From: Aphrophora alni
Lineage: Eukaryota; Arthropoda; Insecta; Hemiptera; Aphrophoridae
Length of the DNA: 64,000 bases
Assembly (NCBI GenBank): GCA_963513935.1
Contig: OY740774.1
Coordinates: 89,788,424-89,852,423 of the forward strand
Reading direction: 5' to 3'
Part shown: positions 24,828 to 35,627 of the stretch, piece after piece
How the letters are laid out: every line of letters begins with the position of its first letter
Numbering within the stretch: position 1 is the stretch's first letter
The notes under the pieces: generated by a model
What the model was told of the DNA's origin: nothing
Databases searched by the model: none
Seen by the model: the letters and a program-made list of their open reading frames with translations, nothing else
Position numbers and translations under genes: made by a program

Positions 24828-25330
24828 AAAAGAGACGGCACTGTGCGCCTACCTAGATTGAAGGCGGCTTTGGTCCGTCTCATATTTTGCAATAATTAAA
24901 GCTCGAAGTAGAGGAAATTACTCTACCGTTTACAGGTGGATAGACCTGCTGCACTGCAGGAAAGTGCAATCCTCCTTAGGCTATGTGACTTGATGCAACC
25001 AGACGCTGCTCGTCGGGAGTTTTCTTTCACCTCTACTGTGGGTCCTGGAAGTATACGGCCTCCTAGGAACGGGGGTGTATGTAGAAGGCGTCATATTTTA
25101 AGTTCTACAGTACACTTGTGATATATCTCTATTATTATGTGGGTTGCATCAGTCGATGGTTTCAGAGAGAGGACTTTCCTGTCAATCCCTCTAAAACAGT
25201 CATTGTTTCCTTTAGTAAGAAATGATCCACGAGAAAATAAAATGTATGGTTTGAGGAAATTCATTGGAGCCTCTTATAAATTCCCTCTTTATAATACTGA
25301 GGATGTGTTGATAAAAAAAGCAAAGCAACA
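24828..25330 (+). pseudogene. LINE reverse transcriptase relic (R1/Jockey-like)
   Basis: The segment carries consecutive reverse transcriptase blocks of a non-LTR retrotransposon in shifting frames. ALCAYLD (24838 on) is the first-aspartate block. TVYRWIDLLHCRKVQSSLG follows near 24930. LSPLLWVLEVYGLL at about 25025 corresponds to the GGVLSPLLW block. GVYVEGVIF stands where a YADD block would lie. FPVNPSKTVIVSFSKK at 25180-25225 is the post-catalytic NPSKT block. Stops and frameshifts lie between blocks and no catalytic DD is intact. The endonuclease and ORF1 parts are missing. Confidence 0.75.
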
Positions 25331-25967
25331 TTAAACCTTTATTTAAATATATGAATAATTTTTCATAGAAGTGTTCATGGTACATTTTCACTATTTGAAA
25401 ATATTTTTATTTGGATTTGGAAATGGTTGAATCAGAAAAGTTATGCAATGTTTATGCACTGTTTATTTTATAATATATATTGTTCAATTTAAAGGGAAAG
25501 TAATTTTATATCTTTACCATAAAGGTAATATGATGTTATACTTCAACATGAGAATACCACATGTTTTAAATTACTTAACTTTCTAACAATTATAAATGAG
25601 TAGAGGTTATATTAAAACTTATAAATTTAAATTAAATTACGATTTGTGTTCAAGTAAGCGCTTTTTAACTAACGTCCCAATGTAATGCGTTCGAATCTCA
25701 CTTATTTCTAGTAAAAATGTCAACTTAAAATAGTAATTTTAACAAGGTCGTTAATCAGAAAAATTACAAAATGTAAAATTTTATCTATCAGATAGAAACT
25801 ACAGACAACGTTTTCTGGAGAAGTAAACAGTGCCCATTTCATTGTTTTAGATCTCCCTGACTAGTAGCTATATCTTCAAAACAAATTCCCTAACTTAAAA
25901 CCGATATTTAACTTAAGGGTAAACATAATGATGTCTAACTGATCCAATAACTTAATTCATTAAGCTA
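25331..25967. other. AT-rich DNA, no gene seen
   Basis: No supported feature. GCGTTCGAATCTC at 25686 resembles a tRNA B box, but no A box or cloverleaf is present. Confidence 0.5.
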
Positions 25968-26180
25968 TTAAGACATCGCAAACACAAGAAAGCTGATGAG
26001 GTAGACATTTCGTCGATGTCCAAGTCCCCTTAGGAAATTGAATCCTGGGAAATGCTTGGTTAGGGTGACTAACAGAGCGTCAACTGTTTCCCTGACCAAT
26101 GATTTATCAAATCTATTCCGTACTTCTTCTATGCTATTAATCCTGTTACCATCATGGATAAGCACAACGTTAATATCAAC
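25968..26180 (-). CDS. Small unrecognised open frame, possibly a gene fragment
   Basis: A 70-codon open segment begins just after a stop. It reads VLIHDGNRINSIEEVRNRFD, then KSLVRETVDALLVTLTKHFP, GFNFLRGLGHRRN and a hydrophobic VYLISFLVFAMS before the stop. Composition is more protein-like and GC-richer than the flanks. It has no Met start. It could be a decayed exon or transposon piece. No family was recognised. Confidence 0.25.
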   Translation of the reverse strand, partial: VDINVVLIHDGNRINSIEEVRNRFDKSLVRETVDALLVTLTKHFPGFNFLRGLGHRRNVYLISFLVFAMS

Positions 26181-29100
26181 TTAAATGACTTCCTTAGTAA
26201 TTGTCAGAATATTGTACTACTCACGACATTATAAATGAAAAACAAATATATCTCCTAGTGTATGAATTAATTCTTTTTTTGTGAAACCCATAAATTTAAT
26301 TTATGTCAATAACTTTAATTAATTATACATTACGAAATAATTTCTTGAAAATATTTTTGGATATGAAATCAACAGTTTTCTCCCAAGTTAACTACATTAG
26401 ATTTTTCTTTTAAATTTGAACAGCCAGATATTTCTTTAATACTTGTGATCGGAATTAGTTGACTATTAAAATCAGATATTTGTGGGATAAAATGATCATC
26501 AAATAAAAATAAATCGAGTGAAGAAAAAACACAAATATTGTCAAATCTATCTTTTACACGTTGAAGTGTTTATAATTATGTTAGTAAATTTCATATATAT
26601 TTATATAATATATTACCTATAAAAGAAGTAACAAATATTGGGACATACATTGTTGTGAGTTATGACGGAAATGACTGATGACTACATTAGCAGGAATAAA
26701 GCTACAGAGTGACGGATTGGTCTCACAGGGAATAACACATTCATCTCATTTAGTCGTAAATGTAATCTTTCTTTAATACATTCCGTTTTCGATAAGTCTA
26801 ATGAGCATCTGACCTTGGTGCACACTTCAAATGTCATACAGATAAGTGAAAACTAAACAGATATATAGACTTAAATATTGAAAGACAAATAAATGTTCTA
26901 GAGGTTGAGATTGCTTAAAATAATTTTAGCATTTCATGATGCAGATTACAGATATTTTCTTTTGCATTAATTTCATTTGTGCAGTATCGAATTTTCGCTT
27001 ATAATCATTGCAAATAAAAGACACTGGTAAGTGATCATCTCATATAATATCATAATATATGATAGATCATTTATACATGCCAAATAGTTATTAACCGGTA
27101 GGAGAACTGTGAAATGATTCTTCAGCCTTTGTTTGAAGAAACCTAGAAAAAAAACCTTTGATGATAATAACCAGAGTTATGACCTGGCGGTTTATCTGTG
27201 TGAACAATCTTTCATCTGTGTTAGTTACAAGGGTATCTTGCATAATATCCTAGGTTTACCACTTAATAAGAAAAGTTGGTTTATACTCTTGAAACGTCGT
27301 GAATTAGGGTCCAAATAAATCATATTAACAGTATGAACAATCAGTCATTATCAAATAATTTTAAAAGCAGTATAAACATGTATTTAAATAACATCCTAAC
27401 AGGATGACTGTACATTATATCTGATTAAATTATTTATATAAAGAATGTGTATATGAACTTACACCCAAAATGTTGTTCTAAAGAACAGATTCGGGGCACG
27501 TTTCATCGTCCCAGGTAAGATCTCTCTATAGTTCCTCTCCAGAATGAGAAGTGTGAAATGATTCTTCACCCTTTGTTTGAAGAAACCTAGAAATAGAAAA
27601 ACTTTTGATGATAATCTGAAATTTTCAAATTTTTGCAAAGTATTTTCTTTTTCAAATAAATACAACTATGAGTGTAAGATAAGACATTATTTCTTTGTCT
27701 CTGAGACAATAGAAGAATGGAAATAAAAAACATTTATTTCTAACAAAGATAATGTATTTATATATTTAAATATATTACATTCCAATTTCCAGAGAAGAGA
27801 TCAAATTTATTTCACTACGTCGCCTTACATCGACTCAGATCTTCAATACTTTGTTTTGTTATCCTCGAGGGATTAAGCTTCCAATTTATTTATTTTATTT
27901 GGATTCAAACAAAAGGTTTCAATGATGAACTATTTAGTATTTACAATTCTAATGATTGAAAATGTGTTTCCAAATTTTTAATTTTGTTGTTTTCTATTTA
28001 GTATTGTATGGAGTTAGACTAAATTGATTGACAAATACTGTATAGAAATTTAAACAAACGTAATTACTTTCTATTAGGAAATAAAGGAAAAGATGTGCCA
28101 TTTCTATTCCTAATGTAATATATAACCCATTAAATATAATAAATAGAAAAAGTACGGAGTGTGCCACGAAAAGGTCGTTACTTTTTAACTAATAAACCGG
28201 ACATATGGAACACTCTACAAACTTGACACTATGTTACATAGATATGAAAAAATGTACCCACGCGTTTAATTTTTATGGTCAATCAAAACAAAATGGCGGA
28301 ATAACAAAATAATTCTACGTTTTCACCTAAGTAATTTTATTCGCATAACCATTCCAAATTATTGATTTGCAGATAACATGAAGTGTAAATGTTAAAGAAA
28401 TATAAAAGTAATGAATTTATTAATTATCCAAAATTGACCTTTATTAGAATTGATGTCCACCAATATCTATGTGATAGCAACGAAACAAAAAAGAGTCATA
28501 AGAGCTTTTGAAAAATTGCCGTGTTATCAACAATAAACCCCTCTTCAATCAGCATCATAATTCACTTTACCTACACAAGTAATACAATTATTTTATTCGT
28601 TATGTGGTAACATAAATAATGTATAATTAGTTAGACAGTGTTGTGTTTGGAGTTAAGATGTTAGCAAAACCTTTCTCTAAATATATATAAACAACATTTA
28701 CTTTGAATTACCTGTTTAAATTGCAAGTTCTAAGCAAACGAACGTTTGAGGATGAAAAATACTATCTAATAAAAATGTGGATCTGGAAAAAAAACTCTTG
28801 TAATTGACTGTACAGTATTAAAACAAAACCGTTTTCTCCTGTATTTGGTGTTTTGCCAATGTATAGCTACAACCGCCCAGTACTTGGTCAGATCTTGTTG
28901 ATTAATAACAATTGGATAAAATACTTTTGTATTAAAAAGGGAAACATAGGAATTTATGAAAATATGTCCTCTTCCTGCAGTTTTTTAGGAGCCAATGAAA
29001 TTACTGCCTGTTTAAGGACTCAAATTCTTTTAACGACATTACATTTCTAATCTCAAATAGTGAGCTTTAAGTCATTTTACGCAAAGATAGAATGCATAAC

Positions 29101-30059
29101 CACCAACGCATATCATATAACGTAAAATAAAAATTGTGTATATTTATCTACTCGATTTATAAAGAAACGTTTATTATTTGCTAAATCGTTAAAATTAGAG
29201 ATACGAAATATTTGTAAATTTAATATTTTCTTCACTACTTTAAAAACAAACACTTCAAAATTTTAAAATAAGTCTACTATTCCAAACATAACCTTACTCT
29301 TTGCAGATTAGTTAAAATTAAATATTTTATTGCTCACAATTTATAATTTGAACATTCCAAAAATTGAATTAAAGTTACACGGATACCATGTTAATTATCA
29401 TATGTTTTCTGATCAGCGGTTATAAGTTTATTGATATTATATTTTTGAATTTATGTTTACATCGTTACTTTAAACGATTAAACAACTAGTAAAGTAAACT
29501 AGGTCTATTAATGATATTGTTAACAGAGTCAGAATGTAATGAAATAAATCCATCGTCATTGAAGTTTGTAAAGTCAAGATATCAATTTAACGATGTTTTA
29601 TTAAGAAAAAGGCGAAGCATTTGCTGTAAATTGGCAGTCATTACCATCATCCGTGGGCTTTATTAAGGGTTCTAAGCATTGAGGGTCGTTTATCACCTAC
29701 CCTTATTTCCAAAGGAAACTGTTCTGTAGATATGTTTAGGCGTGTTTTTTATGTATCCCTATCCTTCTTATTATTGCCAAATTTTACAAAATAAGCAATT
29801 ACTGGGCTATTCAGGTTCATCAAAAGAAGGAACTCAAAAGCTGGCGCGATTTTGAATTTGTTGAACTATTTCTTTAATCATATTTAACAAATAATAAAAC
29901 TTAATTTAAATACTAAATATTACAAAAATTCAACGACTATTCTGAATCCTGATCGAATTTAAATGAAGCCTTCTATTGCAATTACCTCCAGTTGTGATGT
30001 TCGTGTGGTGATAAGATTTATTTCAAGCAGAAAGACACAATACTACTGATCATCTTCAA
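26181..30059. other. AT-rich intergenic DNA with one diverged direct repeat
   Basis: No supported gene. A direct repeat links 27101-27165 and 27545-27620 (GTGAAATGATTCTTCA, TTTGTTTGAAGAAACCTAGA, TTTGATGATAAT). Part of it, TTTGAAGAAACCTAG, recurs at about 33625. Nothing else repeated or coding was seen. Confidence 0.55.
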
Positions 30060-30712
30060 CTGTGTCGAGTTGATCCCAATAATGTTATCCTGAAAGAATG
30101 GAGTAGGAAATTTGTACAAATGTGCGTAACGAAGAAGGAAACGTCATTTAATTGTGACTGATAAATTCGTTCAAAAAGTTCAAACTGTTCGTAAAAAACA
30201 GCATTTCACATTTTCTCAGTTTCAGTGTATTTCCGGATTATTACTGCCAAATTATATTTCGGTAAGTTCTGTACAAAATAAGTGTCTAAGCAGTCTGTGT
30301 CAGACCATTTTTATTGTAGGGTTGCACTTCATAGGGAAGTAGGTTCTGATCAACACAAAACTACCTGAACAGAATTGTGGCTAGAAATGAGACACGAGTT
30401 ATATTTGTGAACAATGAAACCCAGTTTCCAATCAGTGGCTGCAACCTCAGTCCTCAATCGAACAAAAACAATTATGAAATATTGTCTAACTGGAAAATGA
30501 TTCCTACAGTGTTTTAGGACCACAAGGGACTTTTTCAGGTTGAATTTATTAAACCAGGTACTATATTAACAGCATGTATTTATTTTGAAACCCTGAAAAA
30601 GCTTCTGAAGTCAATTAAACACAAGCGAATAGTACTTGCTTGATCAATTCAAATGAAAATTGTTAATCCTCCTACAACACACAGCCTGACTTGGCATCAA
30701 GTGATTACCACC
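30060..30712 (+). pseudogene. Mariner transposase relic, 5' part, split by a PLE
   Basis: The frame reads VTDKFVQKVQTVRKKQHFTF from 30157. Near 30370 comes NRIVARNETRVIFVNNETQF, the TGDETW block with its catalytic Asp changed to Asn. IPTVF-stop-DHKGLFQVEF follows, where the Trp codon is now TAG, then KPGTILTACIYFETLKKL. Finally DLASSDYHL at 30688-30714, in a shifted frame, is the third catalytic block. Mariner transposases cut and paste at TA sites. This copy is dead, with stops, frameshifts and a lost Asp. It breaks off exactly at the PLE insertion and continues at 33247. Confidence 0.88.
30702..30712 (+). repeat. Target-site duplication, left copy
   Basis: TGATTACCACC, identical to 33247-33257. 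It is part of the mariner SDYH codons and abuts the first base of the left PLE arm. Confidence 0.92.
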
Positions 30713-30777
30713 TATATCTAGATAAATACCTTATATTAGTAGTCAGAGCAATTCTTGTTATTGTATATCACTACAGC
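30713..30777 (-). repeat. PLE left arm (inverted pLTR-like repeat)
   Basis: 65 bp, a perfect reverse complement of 33121-33185. Its first base follows the target-site duplication without a gap. The outer end, TATATCTAGATA, is itself nearly palindromic. Confidence 0.95.
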
Positions 30778-30798
30778 AATATATATACTGTACAGTAA

Positions 30799-32910
30799 TA
30801 TATATACAGGAAACCAAACTTAAATAATAAACTGTCCAACCTTATCAATAACAAAGGCCAAAGTACAAACTTCATCAAGACTCACGAATTCTATCCCAGA
30901 TTAAACAATTTAACAGAAATAATATTTACCGAACCCGAATCTCTACTTTTAAGTAAAGGTTTAAAACATAATGTACGAGGAAAACAAGATAACCTTCGAT
31001 CTGCACTTGTAAACATCGAGGAAGGCATCCAATGTCTCCCCGCAAATAAACAAGACCTTATCAGATACGTCATAGCTGACAAGAGCATTGTGCACGCAAG
31101 TAAATCCCAATCAAACTCCAATAACTTTACACCTTTTAATGATCACAAGATTGCTCAAAACATTAAACATAAATTAAATTTAAACAATGCAATAGTAACA
31201 AAGGCCGATAAAGGGAACTCTGTAATAATAATAAACAAGGATGTTTATATTAATAAAACACAAGAATTTTTCAAGTCTAATGATATAGTTAAAATTGAGA
31301 AAGACCCGACTAACAAGTTTAACACGATCATCAAACAACATATAAACAAATGCAGTCATATCATTGATGACAAAACGAAAAGACATTTGAAAATGATCAA
31401 ACCATCCGCACCAATTCTAAGAGCCCTACCGAAAATGCACAAAAAGGATATACCTATTCGACCCATAGTGAATTTCACCAACGCACCATCTTACAAACTA
31501 TCAAAATTTCTTGAGAGTACTGTCAAAAAGACAGTAAAATTTGAACAGAGCCACAGTTTAAAAAACAGCTTAGATCTGATAAATAAAATTAGTAATGTAA
31601 ATGTACTACCTCGATACACATTGATCTCCTATGACATATCAAACCTATACACTAATATACCCATAGAAGAAACAATAGATATCCTAAAAGAAAAACTAAA
31701 ACATAACACACTTCCCGAAAAAGCGGCAAAAGAATTGGTTGACCTGCTCTCAATATGTCTCTCTCAGAACTACTTCAGCTTCAATAATGAAACTTTCTTA
31801 CAGAATAAAGGCTTAGCGATGGGATCACCTCTTTCAGGTATAATGGCGGAAATCTTTCTTAATGAAATAGAAAATAATCACATAATGAACCTAACAAACA
31901 AATTCTCAAAAAACATCATATATTACCACCGCTACGTGGACGATATAATTTGTCTATTCGATGGCACAAGAAGACAGATAGATTTGTTTACCAATTATTT
32001 GAACAACATACACTCATTATTAAGCTTCACCTCTGAAGTGGAAACCAACAATAGCCTAAACTACCTTGATTTAACAATATCTAAGCATAATAATAAACAC
32101 ATATTTAAAATCTATAGAAAACCAACCCAAACTGATCATACCATTCACAATAGTTCTTATCACCCACAATCACACAAGCTGGCCGCGTACAACAGTTTCG
32201 TATACAGGGCACTTAGCACACCTATGAGCCAAAATGACCTAAAAAATGAAATAACGATAATAAAGCAAATAGCAAACGCAAATGGTTTCAAAACAGAGAT
32301 AATAGACAAACTAATATATAAACATAAAAAGAAAATTAGCGATCGCAATAATATATTCCAACCTACAGCAAAAAAAGAAAACAGAAAATTCGTACCAATT
32401 AAATATAACCACATTCTGGACCGTCCGACAAACAACATATTCCGTAAACATGGTTTCAACTTGGCATACCGAACCTCCAATAGCTTGAATAACATCCTTA
32501 AAACCAAGATAAAGCCAAATATTATCAATAAATTTGACAATAGTGGAGTATACAAACTCAAGTGTGACGACTGCGAAAAAATTTATATAGGTCAAACTGG
32601 CAGATCCTTTACACAAAGGTTTAAAGAACATTTACCGTCACATAAAAATCATCTCTCCAAACATACTTCCAATTTTGCCGAACATTTGATAAACACCAAT
32701 CATAATTACACTAATATCAATACCAATCTTGACATCATTCATAATGAGAGGAAGGGACACCGTCTCGACGTATTGGAAGAATATAATATATACATCACCC
32801 AAAAGAAACATCCCAACATACTTCTCAATGAGAAATTGAACTTCGCAGCCAACCCGATCTACGATATAATCTTATCTCTGAATAAACAAATGGACTTCCA
32901 CGGCAGTTAA
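30799..32910 (+). CDS. PLE reverse transcriptase with GIY-YIG endonuclease
   Basis: The protein would copy element RNA onto nicked chromosomal DNA in the nucleus. The open frame has about 703 codons. Residue numbers here count from the GTG at 31090. RPIVNFTNAPSYKLSKFLES is at 123-142. Motif A, YDISNLYTNIP, is near 181. GLAMGSPLSGIMAEIF is near 241. The catalytic YVDD is at 282-285, followed by NSLNYLDLTI. The C-terminal GIY-YIG domain starts with GVYKLKCDDCEKIYIGQTGR at about 486, including a CxxC pair, and ends near EHLINTNHN and DVLEEYNIYI. The frame is open about 97 codons upstream of 31090 and includes TEPESLLLSKGLKHNV, typical of the family N-terminus. No ATG occurs before the RT core, so the start is unresolved: a spliced leader exon, a non-ATG start or 5' loss. 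Confidence 0.93.
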   Translation, partial: YIYRKPNLNNKLSNLINNKGQSTNFIKTHEFYPRLNNLTEIIFTEPESLLLSKGLKHNVRGKQDNLRSALVNIEEGIQCLPANKQDLIRYVIADKSIVHASKSQSNSNNFTPFNDHKIAQNIKHKLNLNNAIVTKADKGNSVIIINKDVYINKTQEFFKSNDIVKIEKDPTNKFNTIIKQHINKCSHIIDDKTKRHLKMIKPSAPILRALPKMHKKDIPIRPIVNFTNAPSYKLSKFLESTVKKTVKFEQSHSLKNSLDLINKISNVNVLPRYTLISYDISNLYTNIPIEETIDILKEKLKHNTLPEKAAKELVDLLSICLSQNYFSFNNETFLQNKGLAMGSPLSGIMAEIFLNEIENNHIMNLTNKFSKNIIYYHRYVDDIICLFDGTRRQIDLFTNYLNNIHSLLSFTSEVETNNSLNYLDLTISKHNNKHIFKIYRKPTQTDHTIHNSSYHPQSHKLAAYNSFVYRALSTPMSQNDLKNEITIIKQIANANGFKTEIIDKLIYKHKKKISDRNNIFQPTAKKENRKFVPIKYNHILDRPTNNIFRKHGFNLAYRTSNSLNNILKTKIKPNIINKFDNSGVYKLKCDDCEKIYIGQTGRSFTQRFKEHLPSHKNHLSKHTSNFAEHLINTNHNYTNINTNLDIIHNERKGHRLDVLEEYNIYITQKKHPNILLNEKLNFAANPIYDIILSLNKQMDFHGS

Positions 32911-33087
32911 CTATCATCAGTCTTATTTTCAGTATCCGTCCGGAAACGAACGAATAATGATGTGGCCACACACGGACATTTTTAGTGTAAAATTTAACGA
33001 AGAGCTAGCCTCCGAATATTTTAAAACAATGTTTTTAGTGTCGTATATGTTCAGTGTCGTGTTTATGTGTTTTATTTAAGTGTCCTG

Positions 33088-33129
33088 CACCTGACGAAGC
33101 CGACTGTGATCGGCGAAACAGCTGTAGTG
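33088..33129 (+). ncRNA. Hammerhead ribozyme of the PLE
   Basis: The core CTGACGA (33091-33097) matches CUGANGA. Stem II is GCCGA (33099-33103) with TCGGC (33110-33114) around loop CTGTGA, then GAAA (33115-33118). A minimal stem III uses the last A of GAAA plus C, paired with GT, closing loop AGCT. The cleavage dinucleotide UA ends at 33126. Stem I starts as CAC (33088-33090) with GTG (33127-33129). Every invariant core base is present. It probably self-cleaves read-through transcripts at the right-arm boundary. Confidence 0.8.
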
Positions 33130-33185
33130 ATATACAATAACAAGAATTGCTCTGACTACTAATATAAGGTATTTATCTAGATATA
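33121..33185 (+). repeat. PLE right arm
   Basis: 65 bp, a perfect inverted copy of the left arm. Its inner end lies within the ribozyme stem III loop, six bases before the predicted cleavage site, so arm and ribozyme overlap. Confidence 0.95.
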
Positions 33186-33246
33186 TACATTCAGCAATTC
33201 AAAAGCGAAAAATATAAAATCAATTTGGTTTTATAAAAATATAATA
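33186..33246 (+). repeat. PLE 3' tail
   Basis: AT-rich 61 bp between the right arm and the right target-site duplication. It is present on one side only, as expected for the 3' extension beyond the terminal repeat of PLEs. Confidence 0.75.
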
Positions 33247-33432
33247 TGATTACCACCGTTTGACGAAAATGAAAAGGCTTGCTACTCAAAATGTTGAAAT
33301 AAAGAAAGAGTTGATGAAATGAGGTAATTTCTGACAGTTCGTAGAGACAGAGTTCTTTGACGATGGAATACAAAATCTGCTATTACAATATGACAAGTAT
33401 CTAAATATAGTAGGTGACTATATCAAAATTTA
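33247..33432 (+). pseudogene. Mariner transposase relic, 3' part
   Basis: The mariner frame resumes in the right target-site duplication (33247-33257): DYHRLTKMKRLATQNVEIKK, then ELMK-stop-GNF-stop, and FFDDGIQNLLLQYDKYLNIV, GDYIK. This is the conserved mariner C-terminus (FxDGIxxLxxRYxKCLxxxGDY). It directly continues the 5' part once the PLE and one duplication copy are removed. Stop codons show it was already dead or has decayed since. The 3' terminal inverted repeat was not identified. Confidence 0.9.
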
Positions 33433-35627
33433 ATATAGATATGTAACTTTTGAATATATATTATATATCTGTATAAATATCTGTATTTAGTTTCATTTTG
33501 TCTGAACACCTATCATAGTTAATTTTTCTGTAATTATCCAATATGTTAATGAAATAGGTTAGTCGGACATTTTTTTTATATGAAACTGATACAAGACGTT
33601 TTGAAAGTATTGATTAAATCTCGTTTTGAAGAAACCTAGCACCAATCAAAAATGAGAAGAGCTTACATAGATAATATTGAAACTAAAATTAAAACTGTTG
33701 AAAGGAATACAAGGACAAAAACTGGACCTGAGATGTCAACTAAAACTTCATACAAAAGTAACCTAGTTAATAGAATTGCAAGAGTAACACAAGAAATATC
33801 AAACACCGAGTTGAACAAAGATCATACACTGTAGACATCAGAGTAGGTAACAATTTATCGGGGTGAACAAATCTCTCATTAAATAATATAAATATTATGA
33901 ACACCCCATCATTGCCTGAACCCACAGTATAATATGTTCTACATCAATCATAAGACCAGTTGTAAATCCTTTGATATTTAATAATTCTTAACAAATAAAG
34001 ATATCCATATATCTCTGGAAATACTTTGAATAGTGTTATTTGTTTTTATTTGTAATAAATCAGATTACAAAATAAAATTTGAATCTTTCGAAACATACCA
34101 TCAAATCATCGTTACTTTTCCACGTGAAACTAGATCCCTGTGTCCTACAGGATAAGCTTATTATGTGATCATATTTTGGTATGAAATCTGTTGACCTTAC
34201 AAGACGAGTGAAACACCAAACACGTTAAATCCCAACAAGTAGACGTTAATGAAATGACGGATAGCAACGCCATTATTCGTATTGAACTCTTTTGTTAATG
34301 ATGCCCTTCAAACTTTAGCATCCCTCGTTCAAATGATTCCCACTTCAACTGCGGTATGCATCATTAAGGCTATGCTTTCATTGAGTTATGACGCGAATAC
34401 CACAATTATTTTAACACAAAACAAATTGTTACTTAGCCAGAATAATATTCTGAGTAAAAAAACTACTTTAATTCTAGGATTGATCGAAATGTCAACTGAT
34501 ACGTTTATATGACACAACGTGAATAAATGGAGTTTATATTCTTTTGCTGTTTTGCGTGTCCAATTCACTTCGGCTAAATATTACCCATCGCACAAAATAA
34601 ACTATTACAGGCTCATGATTGAAGGAACTATTCAAAAACTGTTTTAAATGGCCGCCTTCCTAAACTATTAAACTATATTATTAATTATATTTAAAGAATG
34701 TTAAATTTAGTTTCATAATAAATTTATCTTACTTTAACTCAAATTTCCTACTATTAAAATTATTTTTTTACAGATTTTCTTCTATTTATTAAGTTCTTAT
34801 TTTCAAAATAATCCTCTTATTTTTTGTTGATTATAATGAACACAGATCTAAAAGCTGCACAAAATGAGATATTGTAGAAATTTGAACGACATTTAATGAA
34901 AAGCTATTTTTATATTGGGCCGTCATTTTTAATTTTACAGGCCGATTTTTCTTGACAACAGATTTTTCTGTTAGTTTGCAAGTTCGAGATTACTTGTTTT
35001 AAGAAAAATCAGACGAAAACAGCGATTTTTAGAGTGATTACTAACACCTACATAAAATAATATAAAAATAATTGGAGCTAGATTACTCCAATGATTTTAC
35101 ATTTAATGGCATTTAGTGTCGGTGTTTAATGACATAATCACGATAGCAAAATTTTATAAAAACATGTTTTAGTAACCTTTGGCAAGTAAAATATAATTTA
35201 ATGTCAGGAAAGAGAGTCAAACTTATATGTAGTACTAAAACTATGTCTACAAAATGTTTCTTGAAGTATTGTGAATACATTTACAGAGTGCCATGTAACG
35301 TAAGTCTGTTTTGGCAGAAACAATCAAAGTTATTTTGTTCGTCTTATCTGTTATTATACAGTACTTTATAATGTCATTTCGGAAAAGAAAAGAGAGTAGT
35401 TGTAAATGGAATATTTTAGTTTTATATTTAACTTCTAGACAATTTTACAATGTCCAACCAAAATACTTAGTAAAAATCTATTTTATTATTATCTTATTTT
35501 TTATGTTATTTCAGATTATGGTTTCAAATAGAAGGACGTTCCAAATGCAGTAAAAAAGTTTTGAAGCAGATTCCTAATGTGTTATTCAATGTGAAATTCT
35601 GGTAATCAGAGAAACTACACTTTCTTC
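33433..35627. other. AT-rich intergenic DNA
   Basis: No well-supported gene. At 34255-34512 on the plus strand an 86-codon open stretch (SFVNDALQTLASLVQMIPTS and onward) looks mildly protein-like but has no splice or start support. Confidence 0.5.

Larger units (their letters stand above)
30713..33246 (+). mobile_element. Full-structure Penelope-like element (PLE)
   Basis: This 2534-bp retroelement is bounded by perfect 11-bp direct repeats. Parts in order: left arm 30713-30777; a short AT-rich palindromic leader; one long frame 30799-32910; a ~180-bp 3' untranslated part; a hammerhead motif 33088-33129; right arm 33121-33185, a perfect 65-bp inverted copy of the left arm; and a 61-bp AT-rich tail 33186-33246. 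PLEs are known for arms in direct or inverted orientation, GIY-YIG nucleases and terminal hammerheads. The intact frame, identical arms and identical target duplications indicate a recent insertion into an older, dead mariner. Confidence 0.93.

Noticed and set aside
25650..25710. tRNA B-box-like GTTCGAATC.
   Set aside because: No A box at the right distance and no acceptor or anticodon stem pairing.
32160..32631. Minus-strand frames of 133 and 106 codons.
   Set aside because: Antisense shadows of the PLE reverse transcriptase gene.
34255..34512. 86-codon plus-strand open stretch with protein-like composition.
   Set aside because: No start, acceptor, donor or recognisable motif. Kept only as a note in the intergenic entry.
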